A stretch of 64,000 bases of DNA from Alphaproteobacteria bacterium (GCA_019241645.1 JAFAWQ010000022.1:62001-126000); one strand, 5' to 3'; positions 26,463 through 35,863 are shown, numbered from the stretch's first letter. Numbers and translations: made by a program. Notes: a model not told the origin generated them from the letters alone.

Positions 26463-26496
26463 CATCTGATCCGGCTTCGAGCTGTTTCAGCAGGTT
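26463..26496 (-). pseudogene. rplS: Remnant of the rplS 5' end, fused to the end of trmD
   Basis: Read on the - strand, 24 bases (26496 down to 26473) are identical to rplS codons 2-9 (19822-19845, encoding NLLKQLEA), and the likeness continues imperfectly for a few more bases (CAGATG). The rplS ATG and the 57-base trmD-rplS spacer are missing, so the intact trmD now stops at a TGA formed out of frame inside the rplS codons. This is a breakpoint relic. Confidence 0.85.
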
Positions 26497-27194
26497 GGCT
26501 TGGATTTTTCATGAAGGGCCCAGAGGTCCGGGCGGCGGGATTTTGTCAGGTTTTCGGCCTGCTCCCGCCGCCATCGGGCGATCTCGCCATGGTTGCCGGA
26601 GTTGAGGACGGGCGGAATTTCGCGGCCTTCGAAGCTCTGCGGCCTTGTGTATTGCGGGTATTCCAGGAGTCGGGCGGAGAAGCTTTCGGCGGCGGGAGAG
26701 GTTTCATCGCCCAGCACACCGGGAATGAGCCGCACGCAGGCCTCGATCAGCGCCATCGCGGCGATCTCGCCGCCCGCCAGCACGAAATCACCGAGAGAGA
26801 TTTCTTCGAGGCTGCGCGCCTCGATAGCGCGCTGGTCCAATCCCTCAAAACGCCCACAGAGCAGGATAACGCCGGCTCCGTGCGACAGTTCTCGCACGCT
26901 CTTCTGTGTCAGAGGGGCGCCACGAGGGGTAAGATAGATCGTCTGAAGGTCCGGATGGCGTTCGCGCGCGGCGTCGATGGCGGCACAGGCCACGTCGGCC
27001 CGCATCACCATGCCCGGCCCGCCGCCGGCCGGCGTATCGTCAACGGTGCGGTGCTTCCCGATCCCGTGCTCGCGAATGTCGCGAACGTCGAGCGACCAGA
27101 GATTTGTCTGGAGCGCCTTGCCAACGAGCGAAATGCCGAGCGGCCCGGGAAACATCTCGGGAAACAAGGTCAGCACGGCCGCGTGCCAGGTCAT
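26487..27194 (-). CDS. trmD: tRNA (guanine(37)-N(1))-methyltransferase TrmD
   Basis: This essential SpoU-class (trefoil-knot) methyltransferase makes m1G37 in tRNA and prevents frameshifting. The 235-residue product has the knot and SAM-binding blocks (GGGPGMVMR, LCGRFEGLDQR, LGDFVLAGGE) and the C-terminal RWRREQAENLTKSRRPDL segment. The last residues (KPTC) come from sequence of the adjacent rplS start, so the original stop codon has been lost, but the enzyme looks complete. It overlaps rimM by four bases. Its usual downstream neighbour rplS is now 6.2 kb away on the other strand. Confidence 0.96.
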   Translation of the reverse strand: MTWHAAVLTLFPEMFPGPLGISLVGKALQTNLWSLDVRDIREHGIGKHRTVDDTPAGGGPGMVMRADVACAAIDAARERHPDLQTIYLTPRGAPLTQKSVRELSHGAGVILLCGRFEGLDQRAIEARSLEEISLGDFVLAGGEIAAMALIEACVRLIPGVLGDETSPAAESFSARLLEYPQYTRPQSFEGREIPPVLNSGNHGEIARWRREQAENLTKSRRPDLWALHEKSKPTC

Positions 27195-27715
27195 TCAACC
27201 CAGCCTTCGCGTTCGGCCTCGGCCTCTTCCGGTGCAGCGACGACGATGCGCCGCTCGGCAATATCGATGCTCGGCACGATCTCTTGCGTGAACGGCATCA
27301 GCACCGTGCCGCCGCCATCTTCCCGATCGATCTCGATCACATCCCCGGCGCCGAAATTGTGCACGGCAACGACCTTGCCGATGCTTCGGCCCTCGGTGTC
27401 TTCAGCCCGCATGCCCAGAAGGTCGGCGTGGTAGAACTCCTGCGTTTCCGGCGAAGGCAAGGTCGCGCGGGCGATGTAGAGTTCGACACCCTTCAGGGAC
27501 TCCGCCGTTTCGCGTGTTGCAATGCCGTCGAACCGCACGACCGCCAAACCTTTGGCTTCGCGCAGCGCCGCGATCGCGAATTTCCGTCCGTCGCGCGTGT
27601 GCAGCGAACCATAGGCGGCGATGTTCTCTGGAGTCTCGGTGAAGGTCTTCACCTTCACCTCGCCTTTGAGTCCCTGCGCGCCGATCACGACGCCGAGCAG
27701 AACATCGCCGGACAT
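27191..27715 (-). CDS. rimM: Ribosome maturation factor RimM
   Basis: RimM assists assembly of the 30S head by binding protein S19. The 174-residue product has the N-terminal RimM barrel (LGVVIGAQGLKGEVKVKTFTE) and the C-terminal PRC-barrel (FYHADLLGMRAED, IGKVVAVHNFGAGDVIEI). It follows rpsP by 16 bases and overlaps trmD, as in the standard operon. Confidence 0.95.
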   Translation of the reverse strand: MSGDVLLGVVIGAQGLKGEVKVKTFTETPENIAAYGSLHTRDGRKFAIAALREAKGLAVVRFDGIATRETAESLKGVELYIARATLPSPETQEFYHADLLGMRAEDTEGRSIGKVVAVHNFGAGDVIEIDREDGGGTVLMPFTQEIVPSIDIAERRIVVAAPEEAEAEREGWVE

Positions 27716-27731
27716 TGCGCGTCAGCGAACG

Positions 27732-28082
27732 TCAGGCCGCCGGGGCTTCCGCCGCCTTGGCTGCTGCGGCGGCGCGCTCCTGTGCCTTCTTCTTCGGCTG
27801 CATCTTCTGCGGATTGTTCTTCTGCAGCGGCTTCACCAGGCCCGCGTCCGCAAGGAAACGGTGCACGCGGTCGCTTGCCGTGGCGCCCTTCGCCATCCAC
27901 GCCTTCGCCTTGTCGAGATCGAGCTTCAGCCGATCCGCATGGTCTTTCGGCAGCAGCGGATTGTAGAAGCCGATCTTCTCGATGAAGCGGCCATCTCGCG
28001 GGCTGTGCGAATCCGCGATGACGACGTTGTAATGCGGGCGCTTCTTGGTGCCGCCGCGCGAAAGCCTGATTTTCAGTGACAT
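27732..28082 (-). CDS. rpsP: 30S ribosomal protein S16
   Basis: S16 is needed for 30S body assembly. The 116-residue product starts with [16 protein letters not shown] and contains the [10 protein letters not shown] and [14 protein letters not shown] blocks. The C-terminus carries an alphaproteobacterial Lys/Ala-rich extension of about 35 residues. It lies 28 bases after ffh and is followed by rimM and trmD. Confidence 0.97.
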   Translation of the reverse strand: MSLKIRLSRGGTKKRPHYNVVIADSHSPRDGRFIEKIGFYNPLLPKDHADRLKLDLDKAKAWMAKGATASDRVHRFLADAGLVKPLQKNNPQKMQPKKKAQERAAAAAKAAEAPAA

Positions 28083-28110
28083 AGACTGCTCCTTCGTAAG
28101 TTTGTGCTGA

Positions 28111-29496
28111 CTATCTGCGTCCGGGGAACATCCCCGGTGGAAGCGTGGGCATGCCGCCGCCGCCCATGATGCCCGAAAGGCCTGCCGGCAAACGGCCGCC
28201 GGATTTCTTCATCGCCTTCATCACGTCAGCCATGGCGCGATGCATCTTCATGAGCTTGTTGACCTCGCTCACTTCCACGCCCGCTCCGACCGCGATGCGC
28301 TTGCGGCGCGAACCGTTGAGCACATCCGGATTGGCGCGTTCTTTACGCGTCATCGACGAGATGATGGCTTCCTGCCGCGTGAGGATCTTGTCGTCGAGCC
28401 CAGCTTGCGCCATCTGGTCTTTCACCTTGCCGACGCCGGGCAGCATCGCGAGCACACCCGTCATCCCGCCCATCTTCTTCATTTGGCGCAGCTGCTCGGC
28501 GAGGTCGTTCATATCGAACTCGCCCTTGCGCATTTTCGCGGCGAGCTTTTCGGCCTTCTCCTTGTCCAGAACCTCGGCCGCTTTCTCGACAAGGCTGACC
28601 ACATCGCCCATGTCGAGGATGCGGCTGGCGACGCGTTCCGGATGGAACGGCTCCAGCGCATCGAGCTTTTCGCCCATGCCCAGGAATTTGATCGGCGCGC
28701 CGGTGACGTGGCGCATCGAAAGCGCGGCACCGCCACGGCTATCGCCATCGGCGCGGGTCAGAACGATGCCCGTCAGCGGAACGCGCTCGTTGAACGACTT
28801 TGCGATGTTCACCGCGTCCTGACCGGTGAGGCTGTCGGCCACCAGAAGCGTTTCGTGCGGCTTGGTGGCTTCGCGCACCGCGGCCACCTCCGCCATGAGT
28901 TGCTCATCGATGTGCTGACGGCCGGCGGTATCGAGAATGAGCGCGTCGTAGCCACCAACGCGGGCTGCTGCCATGGCGCGCCGTGCGATGTCGACCGGCG
29001 TCTGATTGGCGACGATGGGCAAGGTCGGCACGCCTGCCTGCTCGCCGAGAATCTTCAGCTGCTCCATCGCAGCCGGGCGGCGCACGTCGAGCGACGCCAT
29101 CAGCACGCGCTTCTTCTCTTTGCCTTGCAGCAAGAAGCCGAGCTTCGCGGACGTGGTGGTTTTGCCGGAGCCCTGCAAGCCCACCATCAGGATCGGCGAC
29201 GGCGGCGAACCTAGATCGAGGCCGGTGGATTCCTGGCCCAGGGTTTCCACCAGCACGTCGTGCACGATCTTGACGACCTGCTGGCCCGGCGTGACGGAGC
29301 GGATGACTTCGGCGCCGGCCGCGCGCGGGCGCACGCGGTCGACGAACTGCTTGACGACCGGCAGCGCCACATCCGCTTCGATGAGCGCGGAGCGGATGTC
29401 ACCCATCGCTTCGTCGACATCGGCTTCCGTCAACGCGCCGCGGCCGCGCAGGCGGTCGAAGGTGGATGTCAGGCGCTGCTGCAGACTGTCGAACAT
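28111..29496 (-). CDS. ffh: Signal recognition particle protein Ffh
   Basis: Ffh is the GTPase that, with 4.5S RNA, targets nascent inner-membrane proteins to FtsY. The 461-residue product has the N domain, the G domain with [14 protein letters not shown] (G1), DTAGR (G3) and [13 protein letters not shown] blocks, and the methionine-rich M domain ([16 protein letters not shown], then [18 protein letters not shown]). It ends with a Gly/Pro/Met tail. It heads the ffh-rpsP-rimM-trmD run. Two stable hairpins lie in the 140 bases before the start. Confidence 0.97.
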   Translation of the reverse strand: MFDSLQQRLTSTFDRLRGRGALTEADVDEAMGDIRSALIEADVALPVVKQFVDRVRPRAAGAEVIRSVTPGQQVVKIVHDVLVETLGQESTGLDLGSPPSPILMVGLQGSGKTTTSAKLGFLLQGKEKKRVLMASLDVRRPAAMEQLKILGEQAGVPTLPIVANQTPVDIARRAMAAARVGGYDALILDTAGRQHIDEQLMAEVAAVREATKPHETLLVADSLTGQDAVNIAKSFNERVPLTGIVLTRADGDSRGGAALSMRHVTGAPIKFLGMGEKLDALEPFHPERVASRILDMGDVVSLVEKAAEVLDKEKAEKLAAKMRKGEFDMNDLAEQLRQMKKMGGMTGVLAMLPGVGKVKDQMAQAGLDDKILTRQEAIISSMTRKERANPDVLNGSRRKRIAVGAGVEVSEVNKLMKMHRAMADVMKAMKKSGGRLPAGLSGIMGGGGMPTLPPGMFPGRR

Positions 29497-29519
29497 GCGT
29501 CCTCTTCACAAAGCACAAA

Positions 29520-29598
29520 CGCCCCAGGGGGCGCACCTGCGCTGCCTGGGGGCGATCACCGGCCTAGCCGGCGACCGGAAAGTCATGTGGCTTTCCGG
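29520..29598 (-). promoter_or_regulatory. Two hairpins in the ffh leader
   Basis: CCGGAAAG and CTTTCCGG (29575-29598) form a perfect eight-pair stem with an eight-base loop. CGCCCCAGG and CCTGGGGGCG (29520-29554) form a second stem with a one-base bulge. Both lie between a small membrane-protein gene and ffh. No T-run follows on the - strand, so they may be leader structure and not terminators. Confidence 0.4.
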
Positions 29599-29637
29599 AA
29601 CGGGGCGGGATTTAGGTGAAGCGCGCCGTCAAGTCAA

Positions 29638-29838
29638 TCAAGTCCAGATTGAGAGGGCCGTGTATCCGACGTAGAGCATGATGCCGAGCACGAAGACGCT
29701 GCAGACCAGCCGTACCGCGCCGACGCCGTCCAATCCCCCGCGGCTGATCGTGCGAAGAACCTGCCAGGCGCACATGCCGATCATCAGCGTGATGACCAGG
29801 CCGGCCATGATCATGTTGCGGTTTGCCTCGTCGTCCAT
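29638..29838 (-). CDS. Small two-span membrane protein
   Basis: This is a 66-residue protein with two strongly hydrophobic stretches (residues about 9-27, AGLVITLMIGMCAWQV; and about 42-62, VRLVCSVFVLGIMLYVGY) joined by a short Arg/Gly loop. GAGG lies about eight bases before the ATG. Short acidic N-terminus, no known motif. It is upstream of ffh on the same strand, 140 bases away. Function unknown; the membrane topology supports a real gene. Confidence 0.6.
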   Translation of the reverse strand: MDDEANRNMIMAGLVITLMIGMCAWQVLRTISRGGLDGVGAVRLVCSVFVLGIMLYVGYTALSIWT

Positions 29839-29927
29839 CGCAGGCGCCTCGAGATTGAGTCGCCTCAGTTTAACCGGCCGTTCTTAAAGAGTGGTTGGCG
29901 GCGCCGCGCGAATTGGATGGATTGACC

Positions 29928-32096
29928 CTATCGTGGGGCGGCGGAGTGCGCCGAACCGGCCGCGGTGGAATCGCCGCTTCCCAGCCCCAACTTTTGACGG
30001 AAGAAGGTGTAGGACATCGCCCAGTATTCAGCCTCTGCCTCGTGCGTGACGCCGCCTCCGTGGCCTCCTTCCGCCGTTTCATAAAACAGCACGTCGTGCT
30101 TTTGCGCCTCCATCTTCGCCGCCATCATGCGGGCCCAAATCGGCGTCACGCGGTCATCCGTGGTTTCGGTGATGAAGAGAATGGACGGGTATTTCTCGCC
30201 AGCCTTCACCTTCTGATAGGCCGAGTACTTCGCGATCCATGCGCGATCTGGCGCGTTCGCCGGATCGCCATATTCTTCGACCCAGGATTGCCCGGCGCCG
30301 AAGCGCGTGTAGCGCATCATGTCCACCAGCGGGCGCTGGCAAACCACCGCGTTCAGCAACTCGGGATGCTGGGTCATCGTCACGGTGGTGAGTACGCCGC
30401 CGTTGGACGCGCCGACAATGCCCAGTTGCTTGGGCGTGGAAAACTTGCGCTGCTCCAGATCCATCGCCACTGCCGCGAAATCGTCGAAGGCGCGCTGGCG
30501 ATGTTCCTTCAGCGCCGTCTGATGCCAAGCTGGGCCGAACTCGCCACCACCACGAATATTGGCAACGGCAATGGCGCCGCCTTTGGAGAACCACGGTTCG
30601 CCCGGATAGATCGGCCGGTGGCCGTCGTTCCAGTACCAGGGGTTCAATGACAGCTCGAAGCCGCCATAACTGTAGAGAATGGTTGGGATCGGTCCCTTCG
30701 TATCCTTAGGGCGGATGAGGAAGTACGGCACCTGCGTGCCGTCGCGCGACGTCGCCCAGTTCTGCGTCACGGACAGATTGGAAGCATCGAAGCGTGATGG
30801 CTCGGACTTGATCGCTTTCGGCGCACCGGTCCCGGCATAATGATAGAGCGTCGGCGGCTGGGTGAAGCTCTGATAGGTAAAGTACGCGTCCGGTCCCCAA
30901 TCGTTGGTCGAAACTACCTGCGTCGAGCCTTGCTTCGGCAGTGGCAGCATGGTTTCCGTCCACTTATCGTTAGCGAAGCGGAATTCGTGAATCGAGCCGA
31001 TAACGTTCTCGTAGATCGGCGCGTACACGGCATCGCGGCCGGCGGACACGCTCGCCTCGATCATCGAGCGCGGGCCGGGTGTGTAGAGCAGGGCCGCCGG
31101 TTGCATCTTTCGAGTTTGCGCGAAAGCCAGAACAGGAAAAGCGACCAGCGATCCTTTGGCGATAGCCTTGCCGCCTGCGGGTGTCCATGCGTCGCGCAGG
31201 GTGAAGACCAGCTGCCCCTGTGTGACGCCTTTCATCTGGGCGCCGCGCGGAATTGGTAACTGCTTCGCCGTGTCGTCTGCCGTCACCAAGAAATAGTCGG
31301 CGGTGAAGAAGGTGACTTGGCGTTGAACCAACGGCACGACGCCGTAAGGCCCGCGAAACACCAGCAGGTTCGCGCCGACATCATCCGCCTTCGCCTCGTA
31401 GACGACCTTTGCGCGATCTACCGGCTCGCCGCGATGCCACATCTTGGCGATGCGCGGATAGGATGAAGTCGTGATCGAGTCTGGACCGAAATCGGTGGCG
31501 AACAGAATCGTGTTATTGTCCACATATCGTGCCTGGGACTTGGCTTCAGGAAGGGAAAATCCGCCTTCGATGAATTGTCCTGTCCTGGGATCGAATTCGC
31601 GGACGACGTGTGCGTCGGTGCCGCCGGGCGAAAGCGCGATCAGGCAGCGGTTGAAGGAGGGCGTGCAGTCCGTCCCCTGCCAGACCCAGTTCTTGCCGGT
31701 CTCGCGATCGTATTTGTCGACATCGAAAAGCGTCTGCCAGTGTGGTGCCGCCGTTGCGTATTCCGCGGTGGGTGTGCGTCGCCAAAGGCCGCGCACGTGG
31801 TTCGCGTCCTGCCAGAAATTGAAGACCCATTGGTGATCGACGATTTGCGGTTCGGGGATGCGATCGTTGGAATTCAAAATGGCCAGCAGCGTTTCGTAGT
31901 CGCGCCGATAACCGGGATCGTTCTTGAGAACCGTATCGCTTTTCGCGTTCTGCGTTTTCACCCACGACAGCGCCTTTGCGCCGTGGATGTCAACGAGCCA
32001 GAGATAGGGATCGTTGTCCTTGACCGGGGCGGCGGCGAAAGCTCCCGCGAGTCCCAAGGCAAAGGCGGATAGGGCGGCAAGTGGCAGCAGACGCAT
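29928..32096 (-). CDS. S9 family prolyl oligopeptidase, exported
   Basis: This 722-residue serine peptidase cleaves short peptides after proline or related residues. It has a signal peptide ending at AFAAAP. A long N-terminal beta-propeller region (about residues 70-430) gates the C-terminal alpha/beta-hydrolase. The nucleophile lies in GASNGGVL (about residue 565), the Asp in TTDDRVTPIW (about residue 645) and the His in GGHGGGV (about residue 680). I chose the ATG at 32096 because GGGAGGA lies just upstream and the longer frame has no signal-like start. It stands alone and runs toward the small membrane-protein gene. Confidence 0.92.
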   Translation of the reverse strand: MRLLPLAALSAFALGLAGAFAAAPVKDNDPYLWLVDIHGAKALSWVKTQNAKSDTVLKNDPGYRRDYETLLAILNSNDRIPEPQIVDHQWVFNFWQDANHVRGLWRRTPTAEYATAAPHWQTLFDVDKYDRETGKNWVWQGTDCTPSFNRCLIALSPGGTDAHVVREFDPRTGQFIEGGFSLPEAKSQARYVDNNTILFATDFGPDSITTSSYPRIAKMWHRGEPVDRAKVVYEAKADDVGANLLVFRGPYGVVPLVQRQVTFFTADYFLVTADDTAKQLPIPRGAQMKGVTQGQLVFTLRDAWTPAGGKAIAKGSLVAFPVLAFAQTRKMQPAALLYTPGPRSMIEASVSAGRDAVYAPIYENVIGSIHEFRFANDKWTETMLPLPKQGSTQVVSTNDWGPDAYFTYQSFTQPPTLYHYAGTGAPKAIKSEPSRFDASNLSVTQNWATSRDGTQVPYFLIRPKDTKGPIPTILYSYGGFELSLNPWYWNDGHRPIYPGEPWFSKGGAIAVANIRGGGEFGPAWHQTALKEHRQRAFDDFAAVAMDLEQRKFSTPKQLGIVGASNGGVLTTVTMTQHPELLNAVVCQRPLVDMMRYTRFGAGQSWVEEYGDPANAPDRAWIAKYSAYQKVKAGEKYPSILFITETTDDRVTPIWARMMAAKMEAQKHDVLFYETAEGGHGGGVTHEAEAEYWAMSYTFFRQKLGLGSGDSTAAGSAHSAAPR

Positions 32097-32183
32097 CGGT
32101 GTCCTCCCGCGACGCGCTGGATGTGTGGGAAAGCGCGGGGGCCCGGTCAAGCGCGCCATTGTCACGATTTGCGGAGAACGACT

Positions 32184-32969
32184 CTAGTCAACAGGTGGAT
32201 CGTGCGGCCGGGTGAAGCGCTGGCGGATCGGGCCAGGCGGCCGGCTGCCCAAGGGCAGGGCGCCGAAATAGATCAGCGCGGCCGCGCTCAAGGTTGCCCA
32301 TGGCCAGACGACCACGCACATGGCCAGACCTGCCCCGACCGCGATTACCGGCGCCGCAAGGTGCTTGGGGACGTAGAGATTTTTCAGCGAAAGCGTCGGA
32401 AGACGGCTGACCATCAAAAGGGAAATCAGGGCCATCCAACCGCCGTTGAAAAATGGATCCCGGAGCCATGCGGCGTCGCCCTGGAAGCTGAGCAGCATCG
32501 GCAGAAGAATGAGGCAGGCTGCAGCAGGCGCGGGTACGCCGGTAAAATGCTCTGCCGGAGTGCGGTCATCTTCATCATCGGCCTGGCTGTTGAATCGCGC
32601 CAGGCGAATTGCGCAACAGGCACAAAACACCAGCGCGATGATCCATCCCGCGCCGGCGCCCTGATACAACGTCCACATGTAAACCAGCACTGCGGGTGCT
32701 ATGCCGAAGCTGACGAGATCGGCCAGCGAATCCAGCTGAGCGCCGAATTTGCTCTCCAGCCCGAGCAGCCGCGCAATCCGGCCATCGAGCGTATCGAGCA
32801 CAGCTGCAATCATCACGGCGACCACGGCAGCCTGCCAATGACCGGATAACGCGAAGCGGATGGCTGTCGCCCCCGTACAGAGGCCAAGCAGCGTTAGCGC
32901 GTTTGGAATGAATTTCCCAAATGGCAGGTCGTCGCGCATGGCCGCGATACGGTGAAAACGCTTTGTCAT
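32184..32969 (-). CDS. pssA: CDP-diacylglycerol-serine O-phosphatidyltransferase
   Basis: This inner-membrane enzyme makes phosphatidylserine from CDP-diacylglycerol and serine. The 261-residue product fits the CDP-alcohol phosphotransferase motif DG(X)2AR(X)8G(X)3D(X)3D exactly (DGRIAR, then G, QLD and LAD, residues about 62-84). About seven hydrophobic segments follow. It lies 18 bases after psd, which decarboxylates its product, so the pair forms the phosphatidylethanolamine operon. Confidence 0.95.
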   Translation of the reverse strand: MTKRFHRIAAMRDDLPFGKFIPNALTLLGLCTGATAIRFALSGHWQAAVVAVMIAAVLDTLDGRIARLLGLESKFGAQLDSLADLVSFGIAPAVLVYMWTLYQGAGAGWIIALVFCACCAIRLARFNSQADDEDDRTPAEHFTGVPAPAAACLILLPMLLSFQGDAAWLRDPFFNGGWMALISLLMVSRLPTLSLKNLYVPKHLAAPVIAVGAGLAMCVVVWPWATLSAAALIYFGALPLGSRPPGPIRQRFTRPHDPPVD

Positions 32970-32987
32970 CTCAGTTCAAACCTCAGC

Positions 32988-33626
32988 CTAAAGAATGGCA
33001 AGAACGGTCTCGCCGGCTTGTACTCTTTGACCCGGTTGCGCTGTCACGCGCGCGCCCGGCGGCAGATACACATCCAGCCGGCTGCCAAAGCGGATCAGCC
33101 CGAACCGCTCCCCTCGCGATACTTGTTGTCCCTTTATTAAGGAACAGACAATCCGCCGGGCCACGAGCCCTGCGATCTGTACCACAATAAGGTCCTTTCC
33201 CCCAAACAGGGCCAGCCGGACAGCCATGCGTTCGTTGTGTTCGCTGGCTTTATCGAAAGAGGCGTTGAAGAACTTCCCCTTTTTGTAGGCAAGTTCTCCT
33301 ACCGTCGCACTCTCGGGGATCCGATTCACGTGGATGTCGAAGACGTTCATGAAAATGCTGAGGCGGGTCCGGGCTTCCCCACTTCCACCAAGCTCAGGCG
33401 GCGGCAAAGCGACCGCAACAGGCAACAGCACGCCGTCGGCCGGGCTCACGACGAGGCCTTCGCCTGCTGGCGGGACCCGCTCCGGATCGCGAAAAAAAGC
33501 AACCACCCAGACTGCTATCGGCGTAGCAATCAAACCCCACCAACCGAGAACGACAAACAGGGCTGCATTCAGTGCCGCTGCGATGGCAATGAACGGCCAG
33601 CCCTCGCGATGGATTGGAAGTCTCAA
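32988..33626 (-). CDS. psd: Phosphatidylserine decarboxylase proenzyme
   Basis: This enzyme converts phosphatidylserine to phosphatidylethanolamine at the inner membrane. The 212-residue product is of the short PSD-A type common in Alphaproteobacteria. It has two N-terminal membrane helices, FRDPER, SPADG and FMNVFDIHVNR blocks, and the self-cleavage site in RFGSRLDVYLP, where cleavage at Gly-Ser leaves a pyruvoyl group. It precedes pssA on the same strand. Confidence 0.95.
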   Translation of the reverse strand: MRLPIHREGWPFIAIAAALNAALFVVLGWWGLIATPIAVWVVAFFRDPERVPPAGEGLVVSPADGVLLPVAVALPPPELGGSGEARTRLSIFMNVFDIHVNRIPESATVGELAYKKGKFFNASFDKASEHNERMAVRLALFGGKDLIVVQIAGLVARRIVCSLIKGQQVSRGERFGLIRFGSRLDVYLPPGARVTAQPGQRVQAGETVLAIL

Positions 33627-33804
33627 ATGAGTATCCGATGGGAATGCGCAAGCCCGGCCTTAGCGAAATGGCGCCCGACAGTAAACACAAGGCCCCGCCG
33701 GCCCCGCCAAGAACAATATCTGCAGCGGCGAGCAGCAAGATTGATTCGTGGTGTAGGCTTGAAGCAGAAGCTGCAATACCAACAACCGAAAATCGGAGGC
33801 GCTC

Positions 33805-34467
33805 GTGGTGCAAAGAACTTTGGTGCTCGCCGGTGCGCTGGCGCTCCTTGCTGGTGGCGCCAGCGCGCAGACATCTGAATCTAAATCGCAGTCGCCGCCG
33901 GCAATGGGCATCGCGGTCGCGGCGCCGCCACAGGCAAGGATTGAAACTTCGCTTGGCAGCTTCACGATCACGCTAGACCTCAGCGACGCGCCAAAATCGG
34001 TCGCCAATTTCATCGCCTACGCGCGCGAGGGCCATTACGATGGCACGATCATCTATCGCGTGGCGCCCGGTTTTGTGATTCAGATGGGGAGTTTTGAGGC
34101 CAGCGGTACGGCGCGACCCACGCACGCGCCGATTGCGCTTGAGAGCGCGAACGGCCTGAAGAATGTGCGGGGCACGGTTGCCATGGCACGGCAAGCAGAC
34201 CCAGCGAGCGCGACGGCAGAATTCTTCGTCAATCTGACCGACAATCCGGATCTCGATCCCAAGCCCGATGCCGCCGCCAACGCAAGCGGTTATGCTGTTT
34301 TTGGTCGGGTCAGCGGGGGCATGGACGTGGTCGACAAGATCGCCGCGGTGCCGCTTGGCGGAGAGGGGCCGTTCCCACCGAGCGCCACGCCCGCCACACC
34401 TGTGGTAATCCGCAAGGTCACAATTGCGGAAACGGCATCTCCAAATCCGCCGCCCTACGCGAAGTAG
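33805..34467 (+). CDS. Periplasmic cyclophilin-type peptidyl-prolyl isomerase
   Basis: This 220-residue product speeds cis-trans isomerisation of X-Pro bonds. It starts at GTG with GGAGG five bases upstream and has a signal peptide ending at ASA. The cyclophilin core includes FVIQMGSF, the ATAEFFVNLTDNPDLD strand and GYAVFGRVSGGMDVVDKI. The usual GG after the FVIQ strand is MG here, a mild variation. It runs toward the first repeat-protein gene with 24 bases between the stops. Confidence 0.92.
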   Translation: MVQRTLVLAGALALLAGGASAQTSESKSQSPPAMGIAVAAPPQARIETSLGSFTITLDLSDAPKSVANFIAYAREGHYDGTIIYRVAPGFVIQMGSFEASGTARPTHAPIALESANGLKNVRGTVAMARQADPASATAEFFVNLTDNPDLDPKPDAAANASGYAVFGRVSGGMDVVDKIAAVPLGGEGPFPPSATPATPVVIRKVTIAETASPNPPPYAK

Positions 34468-34491
34468 AGTCGGCAACGCATCGGCTACCGG

Positions 34492-35703
34492 CTACTTTTT
34501 CCCCGGAATTTTCACGGTTGTGCCGTCGGATTGGTTGCCGCCGCGGATCGCGGTCGCATACAAGTCGCCCGTCTCCGGGTCACGCGCCGGCGGCGCCGCG
34601 GGAGTCATTCCGTCACTCACCAGGAAGGTGTGAAGCAGCTTGACATTGCCTTTTGTGTCGGCGCGGTAGACCGTGCCCTCCCGATGCGGATCGTCAAAGG
34701 GGAGGCCGCCCTTTGCGGTCGTGCCGTAGAAGAAACCGTCCTCCGCCAGGATGAAATTGGATTCCGGGTCGTTTCCGGTCAGGCCATCGTTGCGAAAATC
34801 ATGCAGGACGGTGATCTTTCCGTTCCCGTTTGCGCTGAAGATCGTCCCTTCCAAATCGGTGCCGCCGCCGTTCGAAGTGCCATAGAAGAATCCATCCGGG
34901 GCCTGCAGGACGCCGTTCGGCGCCGCTGGTTCGGGATATTGCGTGAAGACGTGAAGCAGCTTGAGCTTGCCGGAATAGCTGGCGCGCCAGAACGTTCCGG
35001 CCCCGAGATTCTGCCCGTTAGGGCCGTCCTGCTTGCAGGTTCCATAGAGAAAACCGTCCGCGGCCTCGGTAACGCTGTCGGGACCGGACCCGTCGATCTC
35101 CTCGCAAAACGTGTGAAGGCGCGTGACCTTACCGTCCGGCGTCATGCGGAACAGCGTGCCGTGCGATTCACTGAGATGGCACCCGGCCTGCGGAATCCCG
35201 CCTATTGAAGCGGTGCCGTAGAAATTCCCGTCCTTGCCAAGTAGCAGGAAATTTGGACCCGCGCCGTCTTTGCTGAAATCGAAATTGTGGATGATCTTGT
35301 AGTGATCGCTGCTGTCGATCGTGTAGACCGTGCCGCCGGAATGCCTTCCGCCGCTGCCCGTCACGCCGTAAATTTTTCCGTTCGGCCCCTGAACCAGGCG
35401 GCCGGGGATGGAGCCATCGGGCGTGTCCGCAAACGCGTGCAGGATCGAGAAATTGCCTTGCGGGTCGATCTTATAGAGCACGCCTCTGCCAGTGGCGTCC
35501 GGAACGCCGCCGCCAAGGACCGTGACGCCGTACAGGGTTTTGTCCGCCGTCAGGAGCACAAACGTCGGCTCGTTGCCATCGGTATTGTTGAAGTTGTGCA
35601 GCACGACAGCATCTTTTGCCGATACGGAATTTGCGGCGCCTTCCGCTGACAGCATGAAAAGCGATGCCGTTGCAGCACGGCCGAGGAACTCGACGAAACG
35701 CAT
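34492..35703 (-). CDS. Secreted GloVer-type seven-repeat protein 1
   Basis: This is a 403-residue exported protein of the Gloeo_Verruco (GloVer, TIGR03803) repeat type. A strong GAAGGA precedes the ATG at 35703, and a signal peptide follows. Seven repeats of about 50-55 residues run from residue 50 to the end; their cores are TLYGVTVLGG, KIYGVTGSGG, NFYGTASIGG, FLYGTCKQDG, FFYGTSNGGG, FFYGTTAKGG and DLYATAIRGG. Each repeat has GT(V/L)(Y/F).I...G......LH.F between cores. Seven copies suggest a seven-bladed propeller. No anchor, lipobox or sortase motif is visible. It is the left edge of the secreted-protein cluster. Confidence 0.85.
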   Translation of the reverse strand: MRFVEFLGRAATASLFMLSAEGAANSVSAKDAVVLHNFNNTDGNEPTFVLLTADKTLYGVTVLGGGVPDATGRGVLYKIDPQGNFSILHAFADTPDGSIPGRLVQGPNGKIYGVTGSGGRHSGGTVYTIDSSDHYKIIHNFDFSKDGAGPNFLLLGKDGNFYGTASIGGIPQAGCHLSESHGTLFRMTPDGKVTRLHTFCEEIDGSGPDSVTEAADGFLYGTCKQDGPNGQNLGAGTFWRASYSGKLKLLHVFTQYPEPAAPNGVLQAPDGFFYGTSNGGGTDLEGTIFSANGNGKITVLHDFRNDGLTGNDPESNFILAEDGFFYGTTAKGGLPFDDPHREGTVYRADTKGNVKLLHTFLVSDGMTPAAPPARDPETGDLYATAIRGGNQSDGTTVKIPGKK

Positions 35704-35863
35704 TGTATATCCTTCTTGGTGTGCACTTTGATAGCTACGGGCCAACGCCGGGATCGCCTGCAAGTTCCGTGGAAAACGCGCATGCGGCAGACGACGTTCG
35801 AAACATAGAGATATTCCCGGCCGTCCATTACTTCTGGACGACCGGGGACTTAGGCGTTTGACG

